Of a DNA stretch of 55,453 nucleotides, positions 27,411-35,074 are shown piece after piece (the stretch's first letter is position 1; each line of letters starts with the position of its first letter). The DNA lies in the NCBI GenBank assembly GCA_001464625.1, contig LNFJ01000068.1, positions 1 to 55,453 on the forward strand, given 5' to 3'. Position numbers and translations under genes: made by a program. The stretch is from Bacteroidia bacterium Ga0077558. Lineage in GTDB: Bacteria; Bacteroidota; Bacteroidia; Chitinophagales; Chitinophagaceae. The notes under the pieces were generated by a model. The model was given only the letters and a program-made list of their open reading frames with translations, searched no databases and had not been told where the DNA came from.

Positions 27411-28348
27411 CCCATTACCTTCTCCCACAACTGCGGAATTCTTTTTATCCAAACGAACTCTTTCATTTTTTCTCTGGCATCTTCTACCGGTGAGCCAAAA
27501 TATACTTTACCCCCATCAATTGAATCTTTTACGCCGCTTTGCGCATACACTATAGCATCTTTTCCGATGGTTAGTGTTTTACTAACTCCTACCTGTCCCC
27601 AAAGAATTACATTATCCTCAATAGTTGTAGCACCAGCTATGCCAACCTGGGCAGCAAAAAGACAGTTTTTACCAATCACCGTATCATGGCCGATATGCAC
27701 CAGGTTGTCCAGTTTTGTACCTGCTCCAATTATAGTATCGTGACTTACACCTCTGTCAATAGTGCAATTAGCACCTATTTCTACGTCATTCTCAATCAAT
27801 ACCCGGCCACTGCTGTTCATTTTTTTATAATGAATATCCCGGTTGGTCTTCTTATTATAATAGAAAGCATCACTGCCGATTACCGTACCAGCTTGTATAA
27901 CCACATTATCGCCAATAATGCAATGATCGAGTATTGTAACGTTTGGATGTATAATACATTCCTTTCCAATTGCTACATGATTGCCTACATAAGCACCGGG
28001 CATGATTACTGTTCCCTCACCGACTATAGATGAGTCACTCAACATTTTCATAGATGGTGAAAAAGGACGATAGAAATTTACAATCTTTAAATATGCCTCA
28101 AAAGGATCATCAACTACTAACAATGCTTTACCATCCGGGCAATTTGTTTGTTTATTTATAATGATGAATGTTGCTGCAGAGTTAATGCATTTATCATAGT
28201 ACTTTGGATGGTCTACAAAAACCAAATCCCCTTTTTCTACTTTATGTATTTCATTAATACCGGTTGCAATTCCATTTGCATCGCCGAAAATTTCGGCTCC
28301 AATAAGTTGTGCAATGGTAGTAACAGGAACAGGTTTATCAAAACGCAT
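27404..28348 (-). CDS. lpxD: UDP-3-O-acylglucosamine N-acyltransferase (LpxD-type)
   Basis: LpxD adds the second acyl chain to UDP-3-O-acyl-GlcN in lipid A synthesis. The N-terminal ~100 residues match the uridine-binding domain (ITKVEKGDLVF-like segment VEKGDLVFVDHPKYY). The rest is a left-handed parallel beta-helix of hexapeptide repeats, with VHIGHDTVIGKNCLFAAQVGIAG around the likely catalytic His. At 314 residues it is shorter than the common ~340-residue enzymes, and lpxA/lpxC are not adjacent, so it may be a second LpxD-like acyltransferase. It starts at the edge of the long AT-rich gap. The name is supported by similarity of pattern, not by experiment. Confidence 0.82.
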   Translation of the reverse strand: MRFDKPVPVTTIAQLIGAEIFGDANGIATGINEIHKVEKGDLVFVDHPKYYDKCINSAATFIIINKQTNCPDGKALLVVDDPFEAYLKIVNFYRPFSPSMKMLSDSSIVGEGTVIMPGAYVGNHVAIGKECIIHPNVTILDHCIIGDNVVIQAGTVIGSDAFYYNKKTNRDIHYKKMNSSGRVLIENDVEIGANCTIDRGVSHDTIIGAGTKLDNLVHIGHDTVIGKNCLFAAQVGIAGATTIEDNVILWGQVGVSKTLTIGKDAIVYAQSGVKDSIDGGKVYFGSPVEDAREKMKEFVWIKRIPQLWEKVMGK

Positions 28349-28682
28349 AGTACAAATTTTGCCAAAGGTAATGCGCTATTGCATGGCAGATAACAGATAA
28401 AATTTGTGATTTGGGTATTTTATCCCTGTTTGGGGCATACTTTTTTTAAAATATTTTTAGCGCATTTTTTGATGTCTATTGAGCATCATCAACCAATAAA
28501 TTATATGCTGCAATAAAAAACATAGAAAATTTTTATAGAAAATTATAAAAATTCATTTTGATACAACCCTTTACTGTCAAGCATTTCAGCATATTTCAAA
28601 TTTATAGCGATATAAAAAATATTATAAAAACATTTTTATGATCATAACAACAATACATGAATGAGTACTTTTTTATGCTGGC

Positions 28683-28691
28683 TTATCCACA
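28683..28691 (+). promoter_or_regulatory. DnaA-box-like site
   Basis: TTATCCACA is an exact match to the consensus TTATNCACA and is flanked by AT-rich sequence. Only one perfect copy was found; TGTTAATAA just downstream is a one-mismatch match on the other strand. A single site can occur by chance, and no dnaA or other replication gene is nearby. Confidence 0.35.
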
Positions 28692-28731
28692 GGCAGTTTT
28701 AAAATGTTAATAAAATAGTTGCAAAATATTT

Positions 28732-28761
28732 TTTGGTTAAAAGAAATAATTTATAATATTG
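28732..28761 (+). promoter_or_regulatory. Predicted promoter of the candidate small RNA
   Basis: TTTG (28732-28735) and TAATATTG (28754-28761, one mismatch from TAnnTTTG) are separated by 18 bp, the spacing expected for the Bacteroidota primary sigma factor. Transcription would start near 28766. Confidence 0.5.
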
Positions 28762-28765
28762 TGGA

Positions 28766-28838
28766 GGGAAATTTATTTCCCGTACTTACTAACCCATCCA
28801 TATATTATCCCTTCGCTTACTACGGAGGGATTTTTTTA
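28766..28838 (+). ncRNA. Candidate small RNA, ~73 nt
   Basis: The predicted transcript starts with a hairpin GGGAAA-TTTA-TTTCCC (28766-28781). It has a short single-stranded middle (ACTTACTAACCCATCC) and ends with a terminator (arms ATCCCTTCG and CGGAGGGAT, 28807-28831) followed by seven T. A promoter with proper spacing lies directly upstream. No gene is closer than 350 bp downstream, so it is not a simple leader. I cannot match it to a known RNA family. It is inferred from sequence pattern only. Confidence 0.45.
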
Positions 28839-28904
28839 TGCCATTCATTTAGTTTTTATCGCTGTTGAAATATATCTCTTATTCAAATTATAGTGCTCAA
28901 GTAA

Positions 28905-28932
28905 TCAATTTTCAATGCTCAATGTTCAAGTT
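28905..28932 (+). repeat. Heptamer array (TCAA words)
   Basis: Four contiguous units TCAATTT, TCAATGC, TCAATGT, TCAAGTT. A further TCAA lies 8 bp upstream at 28897. The words TCAATGC/TCAATGT are the reverse complement of those at 22207-22227. Confidence 0.75.
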
Positions 28933-29012
28933 GGATTTAAGATAAAAAGTGCTTTTTGAAAACTTATACTAGCAGGATTTTAGATAATTTGAGTGAGCTT
29001 ACAAAATGCTAA

Positions 29013-29102
29013 GTAATGAACTGAATGATGAATAGTGATTAACTTATTCACTTCCACCGGAAGAAAATAAGTTAACAGACCTTTGGTCGCAAGGAACGAT
29101 GC
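29013..29102 (+). repeat. Two-copy hairpin element, copy 2
   Basis: Counterpart of 19630-19718 with about nine differences. Hairpin arms are TTAACTTATT (29039-29048) and AATAAGTTAA (29066-29075) enclosing CTTCC-ACC-GGAAG, followed by GACC-TTT-GGTC (29078-29088). The lead-in has three 7-bp units TGAATGA, TGAATAG, TGATTAA. It lies 84 bp upstream of yicC. Confidence 0.85.
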
Positions 29103-29185
29103 TAGTAGCAATTAGTTGGGCTAATAAAATTAAACCCCTGCTTATGGTATTTAAAATACCTTTACAGTAATCTAAAAATTATTGC

Positions 29186-30061
29186 ATGCTGAAATCAATG
29201 ACAGGGTTTGGAAGAGCCGAAAAAAATGTGGGTGATAAAACTTTTCTCGTGGATATAAAATCACTCAACGGAAAACAGTTTGAATTGCAATTAAGGATAC
29301 CCTCTCTTTTGAAGCCATTTGAATTTGATATTCGCCGGTTACTTTCTGAGAAATTGATCCGTGGTAGTGTAGATTGTAATATCAGCCTGAAGGATACCGG
29401 TAATGCCCGCCCAGTTACTATTAATACAGACCTGGCAAAAGCTTATTATAAACCTCTTTCGGAATTGGCTGCCGCCCTCAATCTTGATACTTCTACTATT
29501 TTAAGCACTCTGGTAAAATTGCCCGAAGTAATTACCCCGAGCAGCGATACTCTTTCGGATGCCGAATGGCAGGATTTTCAATTGGTAGTATTGGAAGCCA
29601 TCGACAACCTGAATACCCACCGCCTTAATGAAGGCAATATGATGGAAAAAGACCTGATGCTTCGCATAGCCAATATTTCTAACCTTCAGGATGAAGTAAT
29701 TAAACTGGAGCCGCTTCGCCAGCAAAAGATACGGGAAGGCATTACCCGACTACTAGAAGAAAATGTGGGCAAGGAAAACTACGATGGCAACCGGCTGGAA
29801 CAGGAACTTATATATTATATAGAGAAAATAGATATTACTGAAGAGCAGGTGCGGTTGAAAAACCATTGCCACTACTTCAATACGCTATTAGCCGATGGGG
29901 AAGATGCAAAAGGAAAGAAACTCTCCTTCATTCTGCAGGAAATAGGAAGAGAAATAAATACAACAGGTTCCAAAGCTTACGATTCTACCATTCAAAAAGC
30001 AGTAGTGATGATGAAGGATGAATTGGAGAAAGCGAAGGAGCAGGTGTTGAATGTGCTATAG
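29186..30061 (+). CDS. YicC/YloC family endoribonuclease
   Basis: The family hallmark MLKSMTGFGRAEK stands at the start, with LNGKQFELQLRIPSLLKPFE following. The C-terminal DUF1732-type segment has RLEQELIYYIEKIDITEEQVRLKNHCHYF and ends SFILQEIGREINTTGSKAYD, which carries the acidic and His residues conserved in the family. YicC proteins are RNA endonucleases that act in RNA turnover. Length 291 is normal. gldH follows after 72 bp, but it has its own promoter box, so yicC is likely a separate unit. In many bacteria yicC is next to gmk; here it is not within the window. Confidence 0.93.
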   Translation: MLKSMTGFGRAEKNVGDKTFLVDIKSLNGKQFELQLRIPSLLKPFEFDIRRLLSEKLIRGSVDCNISLKDTGNARPVTINTDLAKAYYKPLSELAAALNLDTSTILSTLVKLPEVITPSSDTLSDAEWQDFQLVVLEAIDNLNTHRLNEGNMMEKDLMLRIANISNLQDEVIKLEPLRQQKIREGITRLLEENVGKENYDGNRLEQELIYYIEKIDITEEQVRLKNHCHYFNTLLADGEDAKGKKLSFILQEIGREINTTGSKAYDSTIQKAVVMMKDELEKAKEQVLNVL

Positions 30062-30062
30062 G

Positions 30063-30090
30063 GAAGTTGCGAGTTGTGAGTTCGCAGTTC
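30063..30090 (+). repeat. Heptamer array between yicC and gldH
   Basis: Four contiguous units GAAGTTG, CGAGTTG, TGAGTTC, GCAGTTC, with AGTT every 7 bp. It starts one base after the yicC stop. Confidence 0.8.
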
Positions 30091-30111
30091 TCTAAATCAT
30101 AACTTCTTAAT

Positions 30112-30119
30112 TACATTTG
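30112..30119 (+). promoter_or_regulatory. Bacteroidota -7 promoter box of gldH
   Basis: TACATTTG is an exact TAnnTTTG match. Initiation would fall about 30125, roughly 9 nt before the TTG start at 30134. It supports that non-ATG start. No clear -33 element is visible. Confidence 0.5.
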
Positions 30120-30133
30120 TAAAAAATTATTCC

Positions 30134-30628
30134 TTGAAAAGTTTTAGGAAAATCTGCCTGTATTTGCTTGCAGCTTGTGGCTTGTGGCTTGCAGCTCTCT
30201 CCTGCGCCACTATTGACCTATACGAAAAATCAGTTGCTATTCCCGGCCACGACTGGCAGAATAGTTATAAACCTTCATTTACATTTACTATAAAAGATAC
30301 TGCATCGGCCTACCAGGTTTTTTTAGTGCTGCGGCATAATGATAAGTACAACTTCAATAATATCTATTTAAACCTGCACACCAAGCAGCCCGGTCTAGAC
30401 TCCGCACAAACAGCGAGATACGACCTTAAACTTGCAACAAATGAAAGCGGATGGCTGGCCAGTGGAATGGATGATATATATGAACATCGTATTGCATTAA
30501 CCCCAACCGGGCAGGAATTCTATTTTAAAAAAACCGGTGACTATACTTTTACCGTAGAGCAAATTATGCGGGAAAATCCCTTGAAGAATGTACTGAATGT
30601 GGGTCTCCGCCTTGAAAAGAAACAATAA
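30134..30628 (+). CDS. gldH: Gliding motility lipoprotein GldH
   Basis: GldH is one of the lipoproteins needed for gliding and tied to the type IX secretion machinery in Bacteroidota. Visible landmarks are a lipoprotein signal ending LAALSC, then TIDLYEKSVAIPGHDW, FTFTIKDTASAYQVFLVLRHNDKYNFNN and the C-terminal VGLRLEKK. The start is TTG: no ATG or other credible start precedes the signal peptide, and a promoter box lies just upstream. The signal core (LAACGLWLAALS) is coded by four 7-bp units (30166-30193), as in dacB. A histidine kinase gene follows after 14 bp. Other gld genes are not in the window. Confidence 0.88.
   Translation: MKSFRKICLYLLAACGLWLAALSCATIDLYEKSVAIPGHDWQNSYKPSFTFTIKDTASAYQVFLVLRHNDKYNFNNIYLNLHTKQPGLDSAQTARYDLKLATNESGWLASGMDDIYEHRIALTPTGQEFYFKKTGDYTFTVEQIMRENPLKNVLNVGLRLEKKQ
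30166..30193 (+). repeat. Heptamer array inside the gldH signal-peptide codons
   Basis: Four contiguous units GCTTGCA, GCTTGTG, GCTTGTG, GCTTGCA. Seven-base steps rotate the reading frame, so they produce the mixed hydrophobic run of the signal core. Confidence 0.8.
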
Positions 30629-30642
30629 CCCCCTCTTACACT

Positions 30643-31635
30643 ATGGCCGACATAAGCCGTAAAAGATTTCGCCGTGCATCCTTCATTTACTGGATGCTCC
30701 TTACATATATTATTGCAGCTTTAGTGTGGTGGTTTATTTCGCTGAATAATCATGTTGCCACCATGCGGAATTTTAAAGTCAACCAGATCAACGCAACCAT
30801 CAATAAACAACAATTACCAGGCCTGTACCAGGTAGAATTGAATAAGATCAATAAAGAACATAGCCGGGAAAAAACAAAATACATCAGCGAAGGGGCTATT
30901 TTTCTATTACTGATATTGGTAGGGGCTGTTTTTGTATATCGTTCTATGAGGCGGCAGTTTAATCTGCAACAACAACAGCAAAATTTTATGATGGCGGTGA
31001 CGCATGAATTAAAAACACCTATTTCAGTAACGAAGCTAAATCTTGAAACCTTACAGAAGTATAATCTTGACCCGGAAAAACAAAAGAAAATTATCCGTAC
31101 CACATTAGACGAAACAGCCCGGCTCAATTCGTTAACCAATAATATTCTTATTTCAGCACAACTGGAAGGCGACCGATATAAGTCTGCCAAAGAAGAACTT
31201 GATTTATCTACATTATTTAAAGATTGCATACAAGATTTTAAGAAACGATTTCCCGATAGACTATTTAAAGAACATATTCAGGATGATGCGGATGTACAGG
31301 GCGATCCGTTATTATTACAAATGCTGATTAATAACCTGCTGGAAAATGCTATAAAATATTCGCCTAAAGAAAGCACCATAACTGCGTTGCTAAAAAAATT
31401 AAATCCGGGCATTTGCCTTCAAGTAGCTGACGAGGGGCTTGGAATTGAAGATGCAGAAAAAGAAAAAATATTCAACAAATTTTACCGTATTGGAAATGAG
31501 GGAACCCGCAAAACACAAGGCACCGGTCTAGGCTTGTATCTTTGTCGCAAAATTGCAAAGGCACATAATGCCGACATTTCGGTGACAAACAATGAACCCA
31601 GTGGCAGTAATTTTGTCGTCGTTTTTAAGAGCTAA
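30643..31635 (+). CDS. Membrane sensor histidine kinase (HisKA/HATPase)
   Basis: A 330-residue kinase with two membrane spans (about residues 13-34 and 84-103) around a short ~50-residue periplasmic loop, so it lacks a large sensor domain. The HisKA dimerisation helix carries His121 in MMAVTHELKTPISV. The ATPase has the N-box LLENAIKYSPKE, G1 VADEGLGIED, F-box FNKFYRIGNEGT and G2 GTGLGLYLCRKIAKAH. The OmpR-type regulator gene lies 78 bp downstream on the same strand and should be its partner. gldH lies just upstream. The signal sensed is unknown. Confidence 0.93.
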   Translation: MADISRKRFRRASFIYWMLLTYIIAALVWWFISLNNHVATMRNFKVNQINATINKQQLPGLYQVELNKINKEHSREKTKYISEGAIFLLLILVGAVFVYRSMRRQFNLQQQQQNFMMAVTHELKTPISVTKLNLETLQKYNLDPEKQKKIIRTTLDETARLNSLTNNILISAQLEGDRYKSAKEELDLSTLFKDCIQDFKKRFPDRLFKEHIQDDADVQGDPLLLQMLINNLLENAIKYSPKESTITALLKKLNPGICLQVADEGLGIEDAEKEKIFNKFYRIGNEGTRKTQGTGLGLYLCRKIAKAHNADISVTNNEPSGSNFVVVFKS

Positions 31636-31713
31636 GAGGTGAAAGAGAAAAGGAGGAGTGAACTATGATACACAGCTTCATTAATTTGTTCCGACTAATA
31701 CTTGGCTTCAAGA

Positions 31714-32430
31714 ATGCAAACCATGACAGCAGAAAAAAAATCGTCGATATTACTTGTAGAAGATGAAGTGAATCTTCATGAAGCACTAAAACTCAATTTA
31801 GAGCTGGAAGGATATGAGGTAACTTCTGCCTATGATGGTGCTGCTGCACTCAATGCGGTGCAAGGGGAGTATTTCGACCTAATTATACTGGATGTGATGT
31901 TGCCGGAGATGGATGGCATAAACGTTACAGAAACGGTTCGTATCAGCAACAACGAAGTACCGATTCTTATTCTTAGCGCAAAAAACAGTAGTGCAGATAG
32001 AGTATTAGGTTTAAAGAAAGGTGCAGATGATTATCTTACCAAGCCCTTTAACCTGGAAGAACTCTTATTAAGAGTTCATAAGCTGATCAATAAGAATAAA
32101 AAACTTCAGGATAAATCAACAATTGATGACACCTACAACTTTGGCAACAACAGCATAGATTTTAAAGCCCAGGAAGCCACAAAAACTACCGGCGAAAAAA
32201 TACAACTAAGCAAGAAAGAAACAATGTTGCTGAAACTGCTGATTGAAAATAAAAACGAAGTAGTGCCAAGAGAAAAGATTTTACAATCCGTTTGGGGCTA
32301 CAATGTTTACCCCACTACCAGAACCATTGATAATTTCATTCTTAGCTTTCGTAAATATTTTGAGGAAGATAGCCGCAACCCAAAATACTTTCATTCGGTA
32401 AGAGGTGTTGGTTATAAGTACTCAGAGTAA
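31714..32430 (+). CDS. OmpR/PhoB-family response regulator
   Basis: The receiver domain has the VEDE acidic pocket, phospho-acceptor Asp60 (LIILDVMLPEMDG) and Lys in DYLTKPF. The C-terminal winged helix (about residues 138-238) ends in RTIDNFILSFRKYF...YFHSVRGVGYKYSE, typical of the OmpR/PhoB group. I start at the ATG at 31714; a TTG four codons earlier (31702) and an ATG three codons later (31723) are also possible. It should pair with the upstream histidine kinase. Its last 9 bases overlap the end of the convergent batD gene. Confidence 0.93.
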   Translation: MQTMTAEKKSSILLVEDEVNLHEALKLNLELEGYEVTSAYDGAAALNAVQGEYFDLIILDVMLPEMDGINVTETVRISNNEVPILILSAKNSSADRVLGLKKGADDYLTKPFNLEELLLRVHKLINKNKKLQDKSTIDDTYNFGNNSIDFKAQEATKTTGEKIQLSKKETMLLKLLIENKNEVVPREKILQSVWGYNVYPTTRTIDNFILSFRKYFEEDSRNPKYFHSVRGVGYKYSE

Positions 32431-34194
32431 AGCTTTCTCAATTTCTCCTAACAGTCTTTTTGTATTATTGAAGATCAATTGTCGGTCTTCTGTAAAAGTC
32501 ACATTAGTAAACATTCCGGTTTCGCACTGTTGCAATAAAGTTGCTGTTTCATGTATCAATGATCTATCAATCCCACTTTCCTTCATCCGGATAAATAAAT
32601 TCTCCTTATTCATTTCCGTGCCGGCCAGCTTATAATAATTGCCAAAGAAACTCCAGACAGCCTGATGAAGCGTTGTATAGAAATTTTTATCCGTTTCATT
32701 TAATTGTACAGTTTCAAGCAAATCATCAATTGTTATTACTGTAGTTTTCTCGGGTGTAAGATTTGCCTGTTCAGTTGTCGAAACTTTTCTTCCTTTCATC
32801 ATCAAAAAAATAAAACCGGTTAAAACAACAAGTAATCCTGCTGCTGCCAGCCAATATTTTCCATTACCGCTTGTCTCTTTCTTATCAACTATTGAAATTG
32901 TTTGTTTTTTCTTTTCACTAATCACAACCTGTTGTGGCTTTGTAGCAACGGTTTTGTAAACACCTGTATCAATATCAAAAAAGGTAAAACTGATAGATGG
33001 AATAATATAAGTGCCGGGCGCAGCTGCTACAAAAGCATAGCGAAATTTCCGTTTGCCTTTAAGCGGTGTGCCATACACATCCAGCGAATCTTTTATCTCC
33101 GGATCAAACCCTTCAACACCTGCTGGCCAATTAATTACCGGCGCATTCAATTGTATAAAGTTTCCTTTGCCAGCTATGGTAACTTCCAGCATCCCCTCCT
33201 CATTAGCAGAAATCTCCTGGTCAATAATAGCCGCCGAAATAGAAAAATTTCCAACAGCTCCGCTAAAACCGGCTGTTTTTCCTTTTTCAGGTATCGGCTT
33301 CACCACTATGTTGATTGGCTCCGTGCTAATATCATTCTCAAAAACTTCCGCATTGGCAGGTGCTTCTTCGGGTTCATTCTTTAATACACCTTCCACAATT
33401 TCCTGCTCCGTTTTTCTTTTCACCATACTGCGGGAGAACTCTACTTTGTTTTTTACTTCCATTGCATCAATTGTAAATAGACCTGCCTGCAAAGGATATA
33501 ATTGCACTTTTCGAATGGTATGAACATCAAATGTTTTCCCATTTATTTCTTCGGTTGTAACAAACCGATCAGAAAGATTGATAACATCCAATACCGAAAA
33601 ACCATAAAAGCCGGGGTTTTTTACAATATCAGATTTTGACTCCAGCCTTGAATACAATTTAAATGTTGCTACAACCGGCTCCCCTAAAAAACTGGTTTTC
33701 TTATCTACCTGCACTTTCATAAAAAGATTCTGCCGAATTTTTTCTTGCACATCTTCACCTGGTCGCAAATAATAATCAGAACTGGTAGTTATTTCTTTTT
33801 CAAAACGCTTCATCGCCACTTCTTTCGAAATAACTTCAATATAATTGTCATTACTTCTTACCTGCTTACCTTCCACCGAAATAAAAGTGCCGGAAATTAT
33901 CTGTTTGCCGGGGTTCAATGCCACGAGTGTAAATACATAGTTCTTCGATAGCCTATCGTTATTGGCAAGCCTGGTTTTACCAGAATAGATATATGGACCA
34001 GCCACTGTTTTAAATCCCTTGAATATAGGTGTTATAAAACCAGAAGCTGCCTCACCATCATCTATCACATATTGCACCTGGAAGGCCTCTCCCACCACAA
34101 TAGGTGTTACTGGCACAATGGTTTTGAAGGAAACCTGCGCTATTGCAAAAGCAGTAAGCAAAACGAAGAATATAATGGCGGTGATTTTTTTCAT
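32422..34194 (-). CDS. batD: BatD-like protein (Bacteroides aerotolerance)
   Basis: A 590-residue exported protein. A signal peptide (LLTAFAIAQ) is followed by a long beta-rich periplasmic region whose start (VSFKTIVPVTPIVVGEAFQVQYVI) is typical of BatD, then one membrane span (about YWLAAAGLLVVLTGFIFLMM) and a cytosolic C-terminal helical tail. In most Bacteroidota batD sits in the batA-batB-batC-batD-batE/MoxR operon. Here no Bat or MoxR genes are adjacent, so this may be a stand-alone copy. A hairpin (arms CAACACTA and TAGTGTTG, 34203-34221) lies 8 bp upstream of the start. It converges with, and overlaps, the response regulator. Confidence 0.85.
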   Translation of the reverse strand: MKKITAIIFFVLLTAFAIAQVSFKTIVPVTPIVVGEAFQVQYVIDDGEAASGFITPIFKGFKTVAGPYIYSGKTRLANNDRLSKNYVFTLVALNPGKQIISGTFISVEGKQVRSNDNYIEVISKEVAMKRFEKEITTSSDYYLRPGEDVQEKIRQNLFMKVQVDKKTSFLGEPVVATFKLYSRLESKSDIVKNPGFYGFSVLDVINLSDRFVTTEEINGKTFDVHTIRKVQLYPLQAGLFTIDAMEVKNKVEFSRSMVKRKTEQEIVEGVLKNEPEEAPANAEVFENDISTEPINIVVKPIPEKGKTAGFSGAVGNFSISAAIIDQEISANEEGMLEVTIAGKGNFIQLNAPVINWPAGVEGFDPEIKDSLDVYGTPLKGKRKFRYAFVAAAPGTYIIPSISFTFFDIDTGVYKTVATKPQQVVISEKKKQTISIVDKKETSGNGKYWLAAAGLLVVLTGFIFLMMKGRKVSTTEQANLTPEKTTVITIDDLLETVQLNETDKNFYTTLHQAVWSFFGNYYKLAGTEMNKENLFIRMKESGIDRSLIHETATLLQQCETGMFTNVTFTEDRQLIFNNTKRLLGEIEKALL

Positions 34195-34202
34195 ACCATA
34201 TT

Positions 34203-34221
34203 CAACACTAAAATAGTGTTG
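34203..34221 (-). promoter_or_regulatory. Leader hairpin upstream of batD
   Basis: Perfect 8-bp arms CAACACTA and TAGTGTTG with an AAA loop, 8 bp before the batD start. It would sit at the 5' end of the mRNA, or act as an operator. Two copies of TAGCGGA occur at 34249-34255 and 34269-34275. Confidence 0.45.
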
Positions 34222-34280
34222 CTTTCTTAAAAACCACCTTAAAATGTGTTAGCGGACAATACAGCCTTTTAGCGGATAGA

Positions 34281-34979
34281 TTAAAGGTCTCCCAACTGCG
34301 GACGAATAACAATATCCTCCACACAAGCCTGTATCGATAATTGAGAGGCTGCAAAAATCATTTTTGCTATATCGGCAGCTTCCATAATACGTTTGGCAGA
34401 GTTATCATAATTACCCCAGGAATCACTCAGCACTGCACCAGGATGAACGGATGTAACTTTTATTCCATGCGGCTTCATTTCTTCCCGCAGGTTTTTGCTA
34501 AACCCATGCATCGCAAATTTGCTGATACTGTATGCACCACCATTAGTATAAGCATTAAGAGAAGCTATAGAGCACATGTTAAAAATATGACCGGAGCGGC
34601 GTTCCATCATTTTTGGAATAACAGTTCTTGAAAGATGATAGGCACTCATTAAGTTCGTTGCTAACTGGCTTTCCAATGTGCCATCTGGTTCATTATAGAC
34701 ACTACCCGGCTCAAACAAACCTGCATTATTAACGAGTATATCAGGCTCAGCAAAAGACAAGCACCAATTACCAAATGCAATGGCTTCTTCTTTTTTACTT
34801 AGATCAAATGGTTTGGCCTTGATTGTAACGGCAGGAAATCTTGTCATTAATTCCTCTACTGTTTTATACAATGCCAGTTCTCCTCTTGAACAAAGAAATA
34901 AATCATGGCTATTAGCTGCAAAGACTTCAGCAATGGCTTTGCCAATTCCTTTTGAGGCACCCGTAATAACAATATTCAT
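34281..34979 (-). CDS. Short-chain dehydrogenase/reductase
   Basis: A classical SDR of 232 residues. The NAD(P) motif is TGASKGIGKAIAE at the very start, NNAG follows in DILVNNAGLFEPG, and the catalytic triad is Ser in MCSIASLNAYTNGG plus Y-x-x-x-K in YSISK. I start at the ATG at 34979, because the 56 extra residues of the longer frame do not belong to the fold. Substrate unknown; relatives include ketoacyl and sepiapterin-type reductases. It diverges from the HAD phosphatase gene (95 bp between starts). Confidence 0.9.
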   Translation of the reverse strand: MNIVITGASKGIGKAIAEVFAANSHDLFLCSRGELALYKTVEELMTRFPAVTIKAKPFDLSKKEEAIAFGNWCLSFAEPDILVNNAGLFEPGSVYNEPDGTLESQLATNLMSAYHLSRTVIPKMMERRSGHIFNMCSIASLNAYTNGGAYSISKFAMHGFSKNLREEMKPHGIKVTSVHPGAVLSDSWGNYDNSAKRIMEAADIAKMIFAASQLSIQACVEDIVIRPQLGDL

Positions 34980-35074
34980 AGCTACGAAGTTAGCAAGAAC
35001 CGGGAGTATGGAAAGAATCGAAAAGTTTATTCCCGCATTTCTGCGATAAAATATCAAATTCGTATTTTGCAGGA

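Larger units (their letters stand above)
28349..29185. other. Long AT-rich intergenic region (837 bp)
   Basis: This gap lies between the divergent lpxD and yicC genes. From about 28430 to 28760 it is strongly AT-rich. It holds a TTATCCACA site (28683-28691), a candidate small RNA with promoter and terminator (28732-28838), a heptamer array (28905-28932) and copy 2 of the hairpin element (29013-29102). No protein-coding frame was seen. Confidence 0.7.
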
